From positions 2,542,001 to 2,606,000 of the forward strand of contig JADNRZ010000002.1 in NCBI GenBank assembly GCA_015501605.1: DNA of 64,000 nt, read 5' to 3'. The stretch is from Panaeolus papilionaceus. Lineage: Eukaryota; Basidiomycota; Agaricomycetes; Agaricales. Under the pieces are notes generated by a model. The model searched no databases. It was not told where the DNA came from and saw nothing but the letters and a program-made list of their open reading frames with translations. Numbering within the stretch: position 1 is the first letter of the stretch; each line of letters opens with the position of its first letter. The position numbers and the translations under genes are program-made. Positions 1-11,273 of the stretch are shown here, piece by piece.

Positions 1-3000
1 TCGGTCGTACTTGATGCCGGCCGACTCCAATGCATCTTCTACCCTGTAAGAATATTAGCACATAAACACGGAAAGTAATCAACGAAAATAACAGACTTGT
101 CGAGCATGGAAGTCCACTGCGAGCTATGTAAAAAAGAGGCAAGACTTTGAGTTATGGCACAATATGCGGTCTGTCGCACGTACAAGACAATGGTCTTCAC
201 AATCTCATCCCCAACAGACGATCCGCCCTCTTCCAATTTACCTTCACTGTCAGTTAACTGAATCTCAGGAGCATAGTTTACCGAATACGGATTGGATTGC
301 GAAAAGGAAATGAGATCCGCCATCAGCGTTCGCACTTTGGTAGATGGGTGGAAGTTGGCCAACGATGAACCCTTCTGGCGCTTCTCGCGCTTGGCAGGTT
401 TCTTCTTCGAGGCCGAGTCGGCAATTGCATCAGGCTTGACTTCAAAGGCATCTGTGGAGCTCAGAGCCGTTTGGCAAGCAGAGCAGCAGCGCTTGAGGTC
501 AGGTGGTACGTCAGGCCAGTTGGGAGATATTGAATTCCGGAAGCATTCCAGACAGAAGAGATGTTGGCAGCGCGTCAAGATGGCGCGAGGTGTATTGGGA
601 CTGCTGGCACGAGTTGGTGCTCGGGAACCCCCAGCTTTGGGCCGTCGCCCACGTTTGTTACTGGTAGTCGGTCCCTCAGCTTCCAGAGCCTCTCCTTGGT
701 TCTGGTCTGAAGGGAGAGCAAGCTCGCCGCCGCACTCGACGCACTGCGTGGTTGCAGACTCTCGCAGGATAGCAAAAACTGCTGCGGCTCGAGTAGCAGT
801 CAAACCTTCGTTTATGATAGCTGCCGTCAGGTCTTCATAGGAGCCCAATGCATCACCACCCCCTAGTTCCTTCCCTTCGACAAGCTCGAAGTGGTCGCAT
901 ATCTGCCTGAGACGGAGAATTTTCTGAAGGATACCGACATAATTCTTCATGACCTCATTCTTTTCGGTAAGGTTGGCGAATTCCTCTTTGGATTCGGTGA
1001 AAAATCTGTCGTAGATAGCTTGTTCTTGCTCGTCAAATTTGAGATATCTTATTTCGTCACGGCGAGGAGGAAGAGAAAGAATTTTCTTTCCATCCTGTGT
1101 CTTCGTCTCCTTTGTCCTTCGCAGGGTTATGCACCCCATAATGGTCTGTAATCGAGCAATACCCATTGCTTGGCCGAACTTTACAGGGCTGCCAATGAAC
1201 TCCGTCCAGATGTTCTTGTCGTTCAATGGTTCCAGTCGAAGGAATTTGATGAGGGCAAACACGTCGTCTAGTTTGTTCTGAACGGGGGTTCCGGTCAAGC
1301 AAAGGCGACGGTCTGCCATAAGATCACAACAGGCACGACTAGCAACTGTCCCGGTTTCCTTTATGCAGCTTGAGTGGGACATATCAAGAAATGAAAATAG
1401 CTGTTGAGAAGAAGATGACTCACTGAGCTTCATCCAACACAACCCTAAACCAGTGAACACTCTGCAGCGCACTCGGCAACTCGGCGGCACAATTGAGCGG
1501 CTTCTTGCGTTTAGTACCGCCTTTCTTTGGCTTTGACCGTGTAAGTGGATTGCCGTATTCATCGACATCGACAATGCCCTCGCTACTTGCGGCGTCATCC
1601 TCATCCTCATCGGCCATCAAACTACGACTTTGCTTCGAGAATTCGGATGCCAGTGTGGCGTATGTTGTGATAACGGCATCGAAGTCTGAAAGGAAGGCGG
1701 GGTCTGGGCGGCGAGCGTTACCATGATAGATGTAGACACGCAAGCCACGACCTTCGCGGGTACGAATGGGTTTTTCTGCAGGCTTTTCGTCCACTTGCAT
1801 GGCCATTGGCGTAGAGCTTTGAGAGGTGGACGGAGTTGGGGCAGGCGGTGTACTTCCATTACCACCGACTACCGAAACCTCACCTTTCCAATGTTCACGG
1901 AACTGATCTTCCCAGTTGGATACTGTGGATAATGGGCATACGATCAAAGTAGCTCTGCTTTTGGCTTTGATACGGCAACATCGTGCGTATTGAGACTCCA
2001 TTTTTTCCTGAAGACGTTCAGCCTTTGCCTGTGCCTTCTTTGAGGAGGCGCTTCCTTCCGTCGTCTCTGGCATGCCAAACACGCTACCCGCAAAGCGGGA
2101 TGGGCTTGGAGCATCTGGCCGAGAAGGTGGAGGCGGTAGGGCGTCTAATGGGGATGCAGCAAATTCTGCAGAGGTGTTGAGAGTGGCTGCTATCAGCGAA
2201 ACGCATGTTATGGTCTTTCCCAGACCCATCTATGGATATTTGAGTATCTTAGTCACTTCCAGAGGGATAAGGACGCACGTCATCGGCTAATATGGCTCCT
2301 TTGGCCTCTAAAGGGGCTTCCTTGACTTCTGCCTTAGTCACCAGATGTTGCCAAGTCGTTTCATGGGTTAAGGGATTGACGCGCATCTGCCACAAAGACA
2401 TGAAATCATCTTTGTTACAAACTTCTTGCTCTCTGGCTAGCAAGAAGGTTAGGGCTTTCTTCTGATGTGGATAAAGCCGCGTTGCCACCTCTGGTGCTAC
2501 AAAGAAGGGGGAAAAAAAAAAGGAAGTCAAAAATCGATCGAAATGCGTTTTAACATGATATATACTTGGCTCTGTTTCCTTGAGTTCATGACCATCTTTC
2601 AGCGTTTTAAACAACTCGTCAACCTGGTTTCGCTGAACGTCGACGCTCTTTGATGTTGCATAATTTGGTGCAGTCCACCTAGCTTGGAGTTGATTAGCCA
2701 CAAGAGATAGTTTATCAAGTAGCATTATAGACTGGACGTAGGCGGATTGTGGGTCATGTGGATTGTAAAAGTAGCAATTTGATATTCGTGTTGGGTCATA
2801 TGGCGGTGTCGGATCGTGCAAAATCAGACCAGTCTGCTGGAGATAGCCACCAACGACCTTGATGTTGCCTTTGGGAGTGTAAACAAGCATCTGTAGGGGT
2901 AGAATTGGTAGCTTATTGTAGCATTTTTAGTTGCTTTATTGATTTGTACAAATATTTAGAGCACGTACATTTCCTGGGCCTTTGCGTATTTTGGCATCTA

Positions 3001-3790
3001 ATCGAATGAGACCCTTTCCGAGCATCGGTCCCAAGGAGTCAGACACCTTCTGTTCAATAACACCAAAGTTTTCACTAGGCAAAGTTTCGCCATTAGGACC
3101 TCGCATGTGAGGGGACTTGACATGAATTGTATCCTTTGCGGACTTGTTTGGATTATGTTCGTATTGTAGTCGAACGGTTGCCCACTCGGTTTGACCAGGG
3201 TTTCTGGGCGAAAGATACGACAGTGGATATAATATTAGTGCGTTTACTCCCAGTTGTCCAATGCAAACAGGTGTCTTTGGAGGAAGTTCGGGTGGTAATC
3301 CAACATGAGAGTTTTGAAGAGGAGAGGGGGACCGGGTAAGGTCAATAACATGGCTATCTTGCGAAGAAGAGGGTGTAGGTGTTTGCTGTGATATAGGTTT
3401 CGGCTGAAATGTAGGGTGATTATGTTGAAAATGGTTCGAAGAAGAGGCTGAATTTGCTGGCTGAATAGGATGATAAGGTGAAGGACCTGCAAAAGGTGGA
3501 CGATACGGTGGTTGATTTGAGGATATAAAAGGGTTGGGTGGGGGTTGCGAGTAAGTTTGTGATAAATGCTGAGCTGTTTGACGACTAGGACCAGGAGAAG
3601 GTGTCGGAGGAGGTCTCATTGAAGAGTTCTGCCGGTTAGAGAAAGGAGACGCGGGAGGTGGATAAGATGCGCGACTAGGCGAATCTGTGCGAGCGCGTTT
3701 AGAATAACGAGAACTTGCGTATTGGTCATTGACGTCGTCGTCGTCGTCGTCGAGTGTGAGGTCGATGGGACTAGATTGTGAGTAGGACAT
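1..3790 (-). CDS. HLTF/Rad5-type SNF2 helicase with RING finger (3' end cut by window edge)
   Basis: DNA translocase and probable ubiquitin E3 ligase of the HLTF (SMARCA3)/Rad5 family, which acts at stalled replication forks in the nucleus. Seven exons fit: 3790-2969, 2890-2566, 2496-2279, 2229-1424, 1368-184, 123-97 and 43 to the edge, giving 1142 residues so far. Seen in order: a Ser/Pro/Gln-rich N-terminus with an acidic run and a VIDLT motif, a HIRAN-like region, Walker A in GAILADDMGLGKT, a DEAH box split by an intron, LTGTPVQN, an LRRTK motif, then a C3HC4 RING inside the helicase (CVEC, CQHLFCLEC, CSAC), and the start of the second lobe (FSQWTSML). The text before Walker A (LFKTLK, LYPHQKKAL) resembles HLTF more than Uls1. 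The first RING loop carries a long insertion. The rest of the second lobe lies outside the window. Confidence 0.93.
3734..3752 (-). repeat. GAC trinucleotide run coding poly-Asp
   Basis: A short GTC/GAC repeat inside exon 1 of the HLTF-like gene encodes six consecutive aspartates just after IDLTL. Such runs vary in length between strains. Confidence 0.8.
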
Positions 3791-4921
3791 CAATGTAAGT
3801 AGCAAAGAGTCAAAACCACGTAAAAACCAATTTGTGCCTACTAACTGCAACTACTTTGCCCGCATCTATCCGTTTAGTCAGCAACTTTTAATCAGTCATT
3901 TATTATTACAACTTTTATTGACTAAACTTGCTTATAACAACGAAATAAAGGTTGACTCCTAGGAGATATACCTAGGGTTCAAGATATATATATTAATTTT
4001 ATTCGTACTGGAAAGCGCCCAAGAAAACACTCCAAAGGAAATAAAAACAGCGCCGAAAAGATATGGCGGATATCAACTGGTTCACTGCTTTCTTGGCAAT
4101 ACCATGATGGTCTCGCACACACCTGACAGATAGCAAGGCCTGACCGAGACAGCCATACGACGCTGCGAAGGTTAATATTTTTTTATCATCTTTGGGGACA
4201 AGCGACCCATCCATGAATTCATGACAAATCACAATCACGAGTAACAAGCTTGGATGTTTGATGTTTCGAGTGCTGGGGAAGGGACATAAAAACGTCCTAG
4301 GTAGTAATGATGAAACCTGAGTCTGAAAGACCGCTCGCAGCTGCCCATGGTGTGACTCGGAGAGTTTCAAGATAAGTAATTGGGGTAATACGAAGATGGG
4401 CATTTCGAAATGCCGCTTATTGAAAACCGGTGAGTTTGATGCACCGAGAGTTATACTTAACGTCAAGATGGTGCTGGTTCGAGTTATTCAAGCGCCTTCG
4501 AGTGTTAAGTAAGTATGGCTGCCTGCCTTTCGACTCGGAGATCGTCCAATGAAGACTAACCGGGCCGTCAAGATCCGCTCATGTTAAGTAGATAAGATAA
4601 CGATTGATGTTAGGGGAGAAGCGTGTTGGTCGTCATCATTCAGTCTCTTAGTCTCGGTCGATGAGAACTTGAGGCCATCGATTGAAATAGCATTAAAGGG
4701 AACAAGTTGTCAAAAGTTAACCACTTTATTTATAAATATCCACGTGATGATCGCTAGAAATCACATATAACCTTGAACCTTCGCACTCATCAGCATTATC
4801 CCAGACGCTTGCTTCTCATTTTCACGAATCACCACAGGTGAGCCATATCCGAATAATTGAGAGAATGTATTGCCATTTACCAACTCATACGTCTTAATTG
4901 TATCCAGTAGAAATTTGGGTC
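3791..4921. other. Intergenic region between divergent HLTF-like and S-formylglutathione hydrolase genes
   Basis: About 1.1 kb with no convincing gene. The part next to 3790 is AT-rich. A minus-strand open stretch at 3999-4466 has only a TTG at its 5' end, no family motif and no splice support, so I treat it as chance. The right end carries a TATA-like element and an E-box, annotated separately. Confidence 0.6.
4731..4746 (+). promoter_or_regulatory. TATA-like element and CACGTG E-box
   Basis: TATAAAT at 4731-4737 is followed by a perfect CACGTG palindrome at 4741-4746, about 180 bp before the start codon of the S-formylglutathione hydrolase gene. CACGTG is the usual target of bHLH factors. 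Function is inferred from position only. Confidence 0.4.
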
Positions 4922-6152
4922 ATGTCTGTTCTCGAAAAGGTGTCATCCAACAAAGTCTTCGACGGTGAACTTGCCAAATACAAGTTCAAGGTGCGTATTA
5001 CCCCGTCGTCGTTATATAGAAGATTTCGATCTCACGGCCCATCTCCACTCTTCAGTCCGCTGCACTTGGGGGACTGGACGCTCAGTTCAATCTCTTCCTA
5101 CCCAAGAGTTCTACTGACGCCAAGGTACCGGTGTTGGTGTACCTTTCAGGACTTACTTGCACAGAGGACAACGGGTTTGTTTAATTTACGCATTACTCGC
5201 TCGCGCGGAGGTCTTGATGCTCAACGATCATGCTAGGGCTCAAAAGGGCGGATTCTTCGGAATAGCGGCAGCACAAAACATTGCTATTCTTCTTCCAGAT
5301 ACAAGCCCCCGCGGTGCGGGTGCCCCAGGTGAAGATGACGATTGGGACTTCGGAACAGGGGCAGGTTTCTACGTCGATGCAACGAAACCAGAATACTCCA
5401 AGCATTATAACATGAAAACCCACATCACATCGGAGCTCCCACAAGTTATTGAGGCCGCTGGCATTCCGATCGTAAGTCAATCTTGTACCGTAGAATTAGG
5501 GGTTTGTGGCGTCATAACACTTCTTCACCCCTTTAGGATTTTAAGCGCCAGTCTATCTTTGGCCACAGCATGGGTGGTCACGGAGCATTGACTTTATATC
5601 TATCTTCAAAGACCAAACAATATCGCTCGGCTTCTGCTTTCTCTCCCATTGCCAACCCCACAAAGTGTCCATGGGGAGAAAAGGCCTTCAAAGGCTATCT
5701 GGCTGGTGGCATTGCCGAGGCAATGGCCAACTATGACGCAACTGAACTGATTTCCAAGCGGACAGAGCCTGCTCATATCTTGATCGACTATGTTGGTCTT
5801 TTTATTTCCTTTTTTTAACTGTGTCTAATACGTTCTGACATTTCGCGCAGGGAACCGCCGACGACTTTTATAAGAAAGGCCAGCTACTCCCCGAGAATTT
5901 CTCGAAGGCTGCCCGGGATGCTGGATATGACGAAGTTCAAGTGAGAGTTAGGAGTCAGGAGGGTTACGACCACAGCTATTATTTTGTACGTGCATCAGTT
6001 GTTAGCACATCCCACCCAGTCTGACTTCTCCAATCAGATCACAAGTTTTGCTCAGGACCACATTCACTGTACGTGCCATTGGGGCATTTTGGATAATCTT
6101 CCTGCTCACATCCTCTATTTTTCTAGTCCACGCCAATTTCCTGAAAGCTTGA
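4922..6152 (+). CDS. S-formylglutathione hydrolase (esterase D family)
   Basis: Cytosolic serine hydrolase that splits S-formylglutathione to glutathione and formate, the last step of glutathione-dependent formaldehyde removal. Seven exons (4922-4990, 5056-5174, 5237-5471, 5537-5791, 5851-5985, 6038-6068, 6127-6152) give 289 residues, close to the usual size of about 280. Family marks are SGLTCTEDN near residue 60, DTSPRG and WDFGTGAGFYVDAT in the middle, the nucleophile serine in GHSMGGHGAL, the aspartate in the GTADDF region, and the histidine in EGYDHSYYF. The start MSVLEKV aligns with the family N-terminus. It converges on the kinase gene, with about 90 bp between stop codons. Confidence 0.95.
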
Positions 6153-6240
6153 TTTATGTATTAATTAAAACATTATCCACGTTGAACGATTTCAACTGCT
6201 TTTTTTTTTGTTGATCGCACATGTGCGACCGGAAACCATT

Positions 6241-8527
6241 TTATCTACATTCATTTTCAAGAATCCGCGCCCGATAAAGCGCATCCAGCTCTTTCATTTC
6301 GCAAATAAACCATCGGTGACGAAGAGCCGTGCAGACTGTCGCCCGGTTGTTTGGATCGTATATCAGCAATGCGTCAACAAGACCTCGTGCTGTATTTGAC
6401 TGTGTTAAGTGAAGCAAGCAACCGCTGTAGGAAGCGCCTACCGTCGATGAGCTCTTCCCAAGGATCGCGGAAGTAGTCAATGCGTCCATCCACAATTCTT
6501 GCTTTCAGCTTCACGTCGTTCCGCACATCTGTGTCAGTCTCGTTCGCTTGAGTATGTCCATAGGATGTCTTGAGACCCGTCACACTGGCAGACGGCTCGG
6601 GGGTGTCATAGTCAAATGGATGGGATCCGCTATACACCCATTCCGTTAGCGGCGCACGCACAATCTGATGACATCTTGTTACTGACCAAAGCATGATATA
6701 CAGAATGACGCCGGCGCTCCAGCAGTCAGCTGGCATCCTTTAGTACCCGCTATGTGAGTGGCTTAAACTGGGCTTATCTCATTGGGCTTACCCAACGTAT
6801 CCCAGGTGTTTGTTATCGAGGGCGAGCACCCCTTCTGGTGGGAGATATGACACAGTTCCACATACGTTGAAGGTCTCCTGGTAGGCATATGGCCGAGCTA
6901 GCCCAAAGTCTCCGATGAGCACTCGAGGGTAAGGTCCAGGGCGATGCAACAGAATATTCTCTGGCTTTCATTCTAGAAGTGTCAGGGGCGCCTCTGGTTT
7001 AAAATAAATTTGAAAACACCTTGAGATCTAGCAAAACAAACCACTAAGCCGGAGACGTCAACGTAGTCGGATTGGAGGAGAAACACACCTCGGTGAGAGA
7101 TTGCCTTCTCGAGATGCAAGTACTTTATCCCAAGGAGCAGCTGATACATAATATACTTTGCCTCTGCCTCGCACATTCGATTGCCCCCGTGTGACTTGTG
7201 GGTGATATATGTGAAGAGATCACCGCCTGTGCAGAGTTGCAGGAAAATATGTCTTTTGATAGATCATAATTATCAGCGTCACAGTGCATAGAACGAAACA
7301 AACTAATAATATCAGATCGCACATGAATTTGGAGTTTTCTTCCGTATCGTATATCTCATTGATGTTTGGCTGCATGGTCCTTTGTCAAGGCATACTGAAA
7401 ATAAAATAGTAGAAATTCGACTAACGTGCTTGAGCGTCATGAGAATGCGAACTTCTTTCATGACTTGGGATATTTCATTCTCCCTCTTTGTCCTGATACT
7501 TTTACAAGCTACTTGGCGATGCTTTGCTGGATCGAGGGCAAGATGGACTGTAGCAAATGACCCAGTCCCCAGACATTGAGATACGACGATGTAGGATCCG
7601 ATCTTCTTCTCAATAGCGTCAACGAAATCCTACGAAAAAGGCCAAAGTTCTGCACCTTGTGTGTCGGATTCGCGGGGGGAGTAGGTTCGAATAGGGTTAG
7701 TTTTGTACCAAAATCCTTCCATAAGTGAACGCATTCGAAGGCTGCAATGTCGAATGTTAGATAGTGAGTAACACAGCTTGACTGGAGAGTTTAACTCAGG
7801 GAGCTAGGAAGTTGCAGTCTGTCTCCGTTCAAAAGAATGACTGAAGTCTTTTTGATTGGTTGGTCGTTGAGGAGAAACCCATTTCGGGACATATCCTAGT
7901 ATGACAATGTTATTTAGTACAGTATAGCACGATGTTTCATTGCACGAACCTGACAAGAGACAATGACACCACCTCCGGGAGACCTCACACTGATACAGGT
8001 CAGAAAAAGGCTCTACAGTTACTACAGACCATAAATGAAAATTACGCATATAGCTTGCAATGGACGCCCGATACCAGGGGATCGTTAATCACATAGGAAC
8101 TTCGAAAGTGGAGTATATGCGTTAGTCAAGCGCGAACGGCACACACACACGAGGTATAAGCAAAATTATTAAGCACCAAAGTTCAGCGTTTCGGCCAATG
8201 ACAACAGGACGGTTTAAGCTCAATACCACAGCTGTGGCGCAATGATTTTAGTTCGTTCTCCTCGATGTACGGGCGCATGTAGTTTCGATACTTGCCTTCC
8301 CTTCGTCCATCACGACAAGTGACGAGTTTTGCGCATATATCCTGAGAATATGTGAGCCTAGTCCTGAAGCGCATAGATTTGCCTGTGGTATGGAGCATCA
8401 GCAAGTTGTTCTATCACTGGGTTTTTAGAGGTTGAAAGTGATCATTGAATAGCAAATCAACAGTACTTCGCTGGGACCGCATGCTAGCACTTTTCTGGTG
8501 GTCAATTCCGTTTCTAATAGACGGCAT
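6241..8527 (-). CDS. FHA-domain serine/threonine kinase, Chk2/Cds1 type
   Basis: Checkpoint-type kinase of the CAMK group. My splicing gives a short N-terminus with TQ and SQ sites, an FHA domain (VVIGRN, DPLVSGVHCKLY, DMSRNGFLLND), then the kinase domain: glycine loop LGTGSFATVHLA, catalytic loop SHRDLKPEN, DFG in IGDFGLARPY, PPE in place of APE, and a C-lobe DCWSAGVILY. It ends at NECR. The FHA part uses exons 8527-8418, 8357-8296, 8231-8177, 8099-8046, 7989-7950 and 7895-7796. The intron at 8295-8232 has a GC donor, and the DLK of the catalytic loop sits on an 8-nt exon. FHA plus CAMK kinase marks Chk2/Rad53/Cds1 and Dun1; with one FHA before the kinase, a Chk2/Cds1 role in the DNA-damage response is likely. 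The first exon is the least certain part. Confidence 0.87.
7020..7027 (-). other. 8-nt micro-exon in the kinase catalytic loop
   Basis: Between introns 7088-7028 (61 nt) and 7019-6965 (55 nt) the 8 bases ATCTCAAG complete the codons for DLK in SHRDLKPEN. Acceptor (GCTAG) and donor (GTGTTT) flank it exactly. Without it, frame and catalytic aspartate are both lost. Confidence 0.85.
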
Positions 8528-8772
8528 GTGTATCAAGGATAAATAAAGATGAGAATCCTCTGTTGTTGTCTACGCTCTGGTCCAAGAAGCAAAAGTACGA
8601 GATGTCCATGATCCAATCAGTTGTTTACCTTTGAAAACCAAACAATGGGTGTGGGAATGTTGGCCGCATCAACAAGTCACAAGCGCCCGCTCGGTGTCAT
8701 TGTTAGTGAAGTATATCTTACAGACATATATGAGAGAGAGAAAAGGAAATATATCAATACACGACAAAGTAA

Positions 8773-11082
8773 TCAGTCATACCCTTTCCCGCTCCTTTGT
8801 TTTACCCGCTTCGCTTTCTTGTGTCTTTTGCCGCTGCCTCCACGAGCTTCGAGCAACGCCATCAACCTGGCTTGGCTAGGGTCAATAGGCGTGCCGTCAT
8901 TAGCGATTGCATTTTGATGAGGGTAAAGGTGCGATCTCGAGAAAGTTTGGCCGTTTTCTTGCAAAAAGGCTTTCGCCTGCAACCCTGCATTTTGTTCGAA
9001 GAAGTCTTTGTCGACGAGGCCCGACTTCTGTCCCTGGCCGTGTGCAGGGAGGATGGAAGAAGGAGAGTTTACAAAGGTATCGGAATCTTTCCCTACTCGG
9101 GTTGTCGGCGCGCTCTTCTTCCCTTCATATCTTCGAAGGGCATTTTTATAACTCGCTTCGTTGAACGCTGGTGCGGAGACCCCAGGAGGGGGGTGACAAA
9201 ACAACAACCTGCCGTTCACATAGTCCTTGAGGATGTATCGAGCCGCTCTTGCTTCATCGGGATTCCCTTGTCCTGACCGCATATATCCTCGCGCAACTAT
9301 ACACACAGTCAGTAAAAGGCATTTTGTGATATTTATTATACGTACTGGCATACGCAATCAAAAAGTTTTCGGGCGTCACACTTCCATCACCACCTTCCTC
9401 CACCCCTACCGTTTTGATGCTGAGCCCATAGGTTGCTTCCAAAATTTCCTTTGGCAGTCGTTTGGTAAGCAGAGAAACGGGAGCTGTGTATTCTCTCAGC
9501 TGGTCGATTGGCAAAACACCATCACAGATGAGATCAGCCTTTGTGTTGGCAAACTGCGGGAAAACGAGACCGGGACAATCGCAAAGAGTAATTGTATCCG
9601 ACAAGTTGATCGTTTGGAAGTGCTTGGTCTTTCCCGGAGTAGATGATACGCTGACCTTCTTTTCTCCGAGGAGCGAGTTAATTGTACTTGACTTTCCAAC
9701 GTTGGGATATCCCACAAGACCGACAACTAATTTATTTGGAACCTGACCGGATGAGTCGGTAAACTCTGCTGAACGGTTAGAACAAGGTGTCGGTGGTTGC
9801 ATACAGTGAATTTACACACCTGTTAGTTCAGGAGCAAAATTCATGAATCTTTCTTCGAGTTCGTTGACAGATAAAATTTTAGACCGTGGATCAAGGTTTT
9901 CTGGTTCTGCTTCCTCAGCAGAGAAATAAGCGTCCTCTTCATCCTCTGAGTTAGAGCCTTCGTCGATGTTGTCGTTCCTCTTGTCGTCGCTTGCATCATC
10001 AGGGTCGCTGTCATGCTCGTCTGAAGCTGGGTTTAACTCGGCCAGTTCCCTTCTGGCTTCTTGCAATGCGGCGGCGTTAGCTGCGGAGTAAAAAGCATAG
10101 ACGATGTTTTGCGAATCGAAGTAATCCGCCCATTGCACCCTTGATATTGGTAAGTATGACGTCGTGTTACATGTAGTGGATGGAACAGACCTTTGTTCGT
10201 GAGTCAATAGGTCAGCTTTGTTGATGAGCAGCATGCCTTTTCTTTTGCCTTTTCCGGTACCTGCCTCACCCTCGCTTCCTTCCACATCACGGACATAGTC
10301 GTCTAAGTCTTCACAGCGAAATCGGAGAGGATTCCTAGCGTCAACAATCTGCACCACAAGGTGCGATCTCTCTAGGACACGCCATAATTGCCTCCAGACC
10401 TCCAAGTTACGCTCAAAAGGTGTCAACAGGAATTGATCTCGGTCTTGGAGTCTTGGGAATGGTCAATTAATAGGAGCTGTGATTAGGATTGGAGATAGAC
10501 ATACTCCGCCAAGCCTCTTCTCCACTCTAGGAATGCGGCCTTCTCTTGAAGATCTAACTCTTGGGTCGTCATAGATTTTTTCCAGGGAGGACGACGTGGT
10601 ACCCTGAGCCTCTTTTTGTTATCCTGCTGCTTCTGAACAACTTTCTTCTCTTCCTGCTCGGAAAGTAGGTATGGGTTTTGAGAGGCCGAGGCGGATTGTT
10701 GTATAATTTTAACATTCCTTCTTTCTAGAAGAGTTTTAAAAGAATGAAAATCACAATTCACAAAATAACTTACCAGCTGTGAATTCTGTTCCCGCAAGTT
10801 GTGCTGTATTCAGAAATTCGTCGAGATCTCGTTCTTGAGTGACAGATTTGAGGCGCGAAGCAGAATCAAGATCAACCGAGTACTACAGCGAATGTAAATG
10901 TCCAAGTAAATGAAGTAAAGTAATCGACATACCAAGCCAGATTCTTGGGCCCTCCGTGCATCTTTTACTTTGCGATTGATGATTGCTCGCCCTAGGCCAC
11001 TCGGATTAGGGTCTCTTCCTTTCGGAGCCTAAAAAGCGGACGAGTCAGAGGTAATAAAAGTTATCAAATAACTCTTTACCAT
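8773..11082 (-). CDS. LSG1: Large-subunit GTPase 1 (LSG1), circularly permuted GTPase
   Basis: Cytoplasmic GTPase that releases the export adaptor Nmd3 from pre-60S ribosomes. The G motifs appear in permuted order: VDARNPL and NKADLL (G4) come first, then GYPNVGKSSTINSLLG (G1), a TPGKTKH switch (G2) and DCPGL (G3). This order is diagnostic of the YlqF/YawG class. An acidic stretch between G4 and G1 is usual in Lsg1. The basic tail (KRHKKAKRVKQR) is expected. The first coding exon is just ATG (11082-11080), followed by GTAAAG and a 50-nt-class intron; the next exon starts APKGRDPNPSGLGR, typical of fungal Lsg1. It is head to head with the LYR gene, 191 bp away. Confidence 0.95.
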
Positions 11083-11273
11083 TGGAAATAATGACCTTGT
11101 TTATTCTTTTTTCTTTCTCAAAATACCTGATAAGTTTAAACCCTTTCTCTTCTAACGAGTATGGTAGTGGTAAGAGCACAAGAGATGATTAAGAGATTGC
11201 TGCTTTTTTCCGATCATCTCATCAAACAAGTATATTGGCTGATGTCATGATTCCGTTGGTCTACTTCAGGAAC
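11083..11273. promoter_or_regulatory. Bidirectional promoter, LSG1 / LYR-motif gene
   Basis: 191 bp lie between the two start codons, so both genes must be driven from here. No clear TATA box or known factor site was seen. Confidence 0.5.

Noticed and set aside
292..840. Plus-strand open frame of 182 codons
   Set aside because: It is the antisense shadow of the HLTF-like helicase exon, whose RING and helicase motifs are clear on the minus strand.
3999..4466. Minus-strand open frame of 155 codons between two genes
   Set aside because: It begins with TTG, has no family motif, no splice support and unremarkable composition.
7632..7657. 26-nt intron in the kinase
   Set aside because: Too short. 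Extending it to GTGCAG...ATTGAG gives 47 nt in frame and a better match to homologues (PTHK joined to KKIGSY).
7675..7700. GGTTCGAAT resembling a tRNA B box
   Set aside because: No A box or stems around it; it lies in the kinase coding region.
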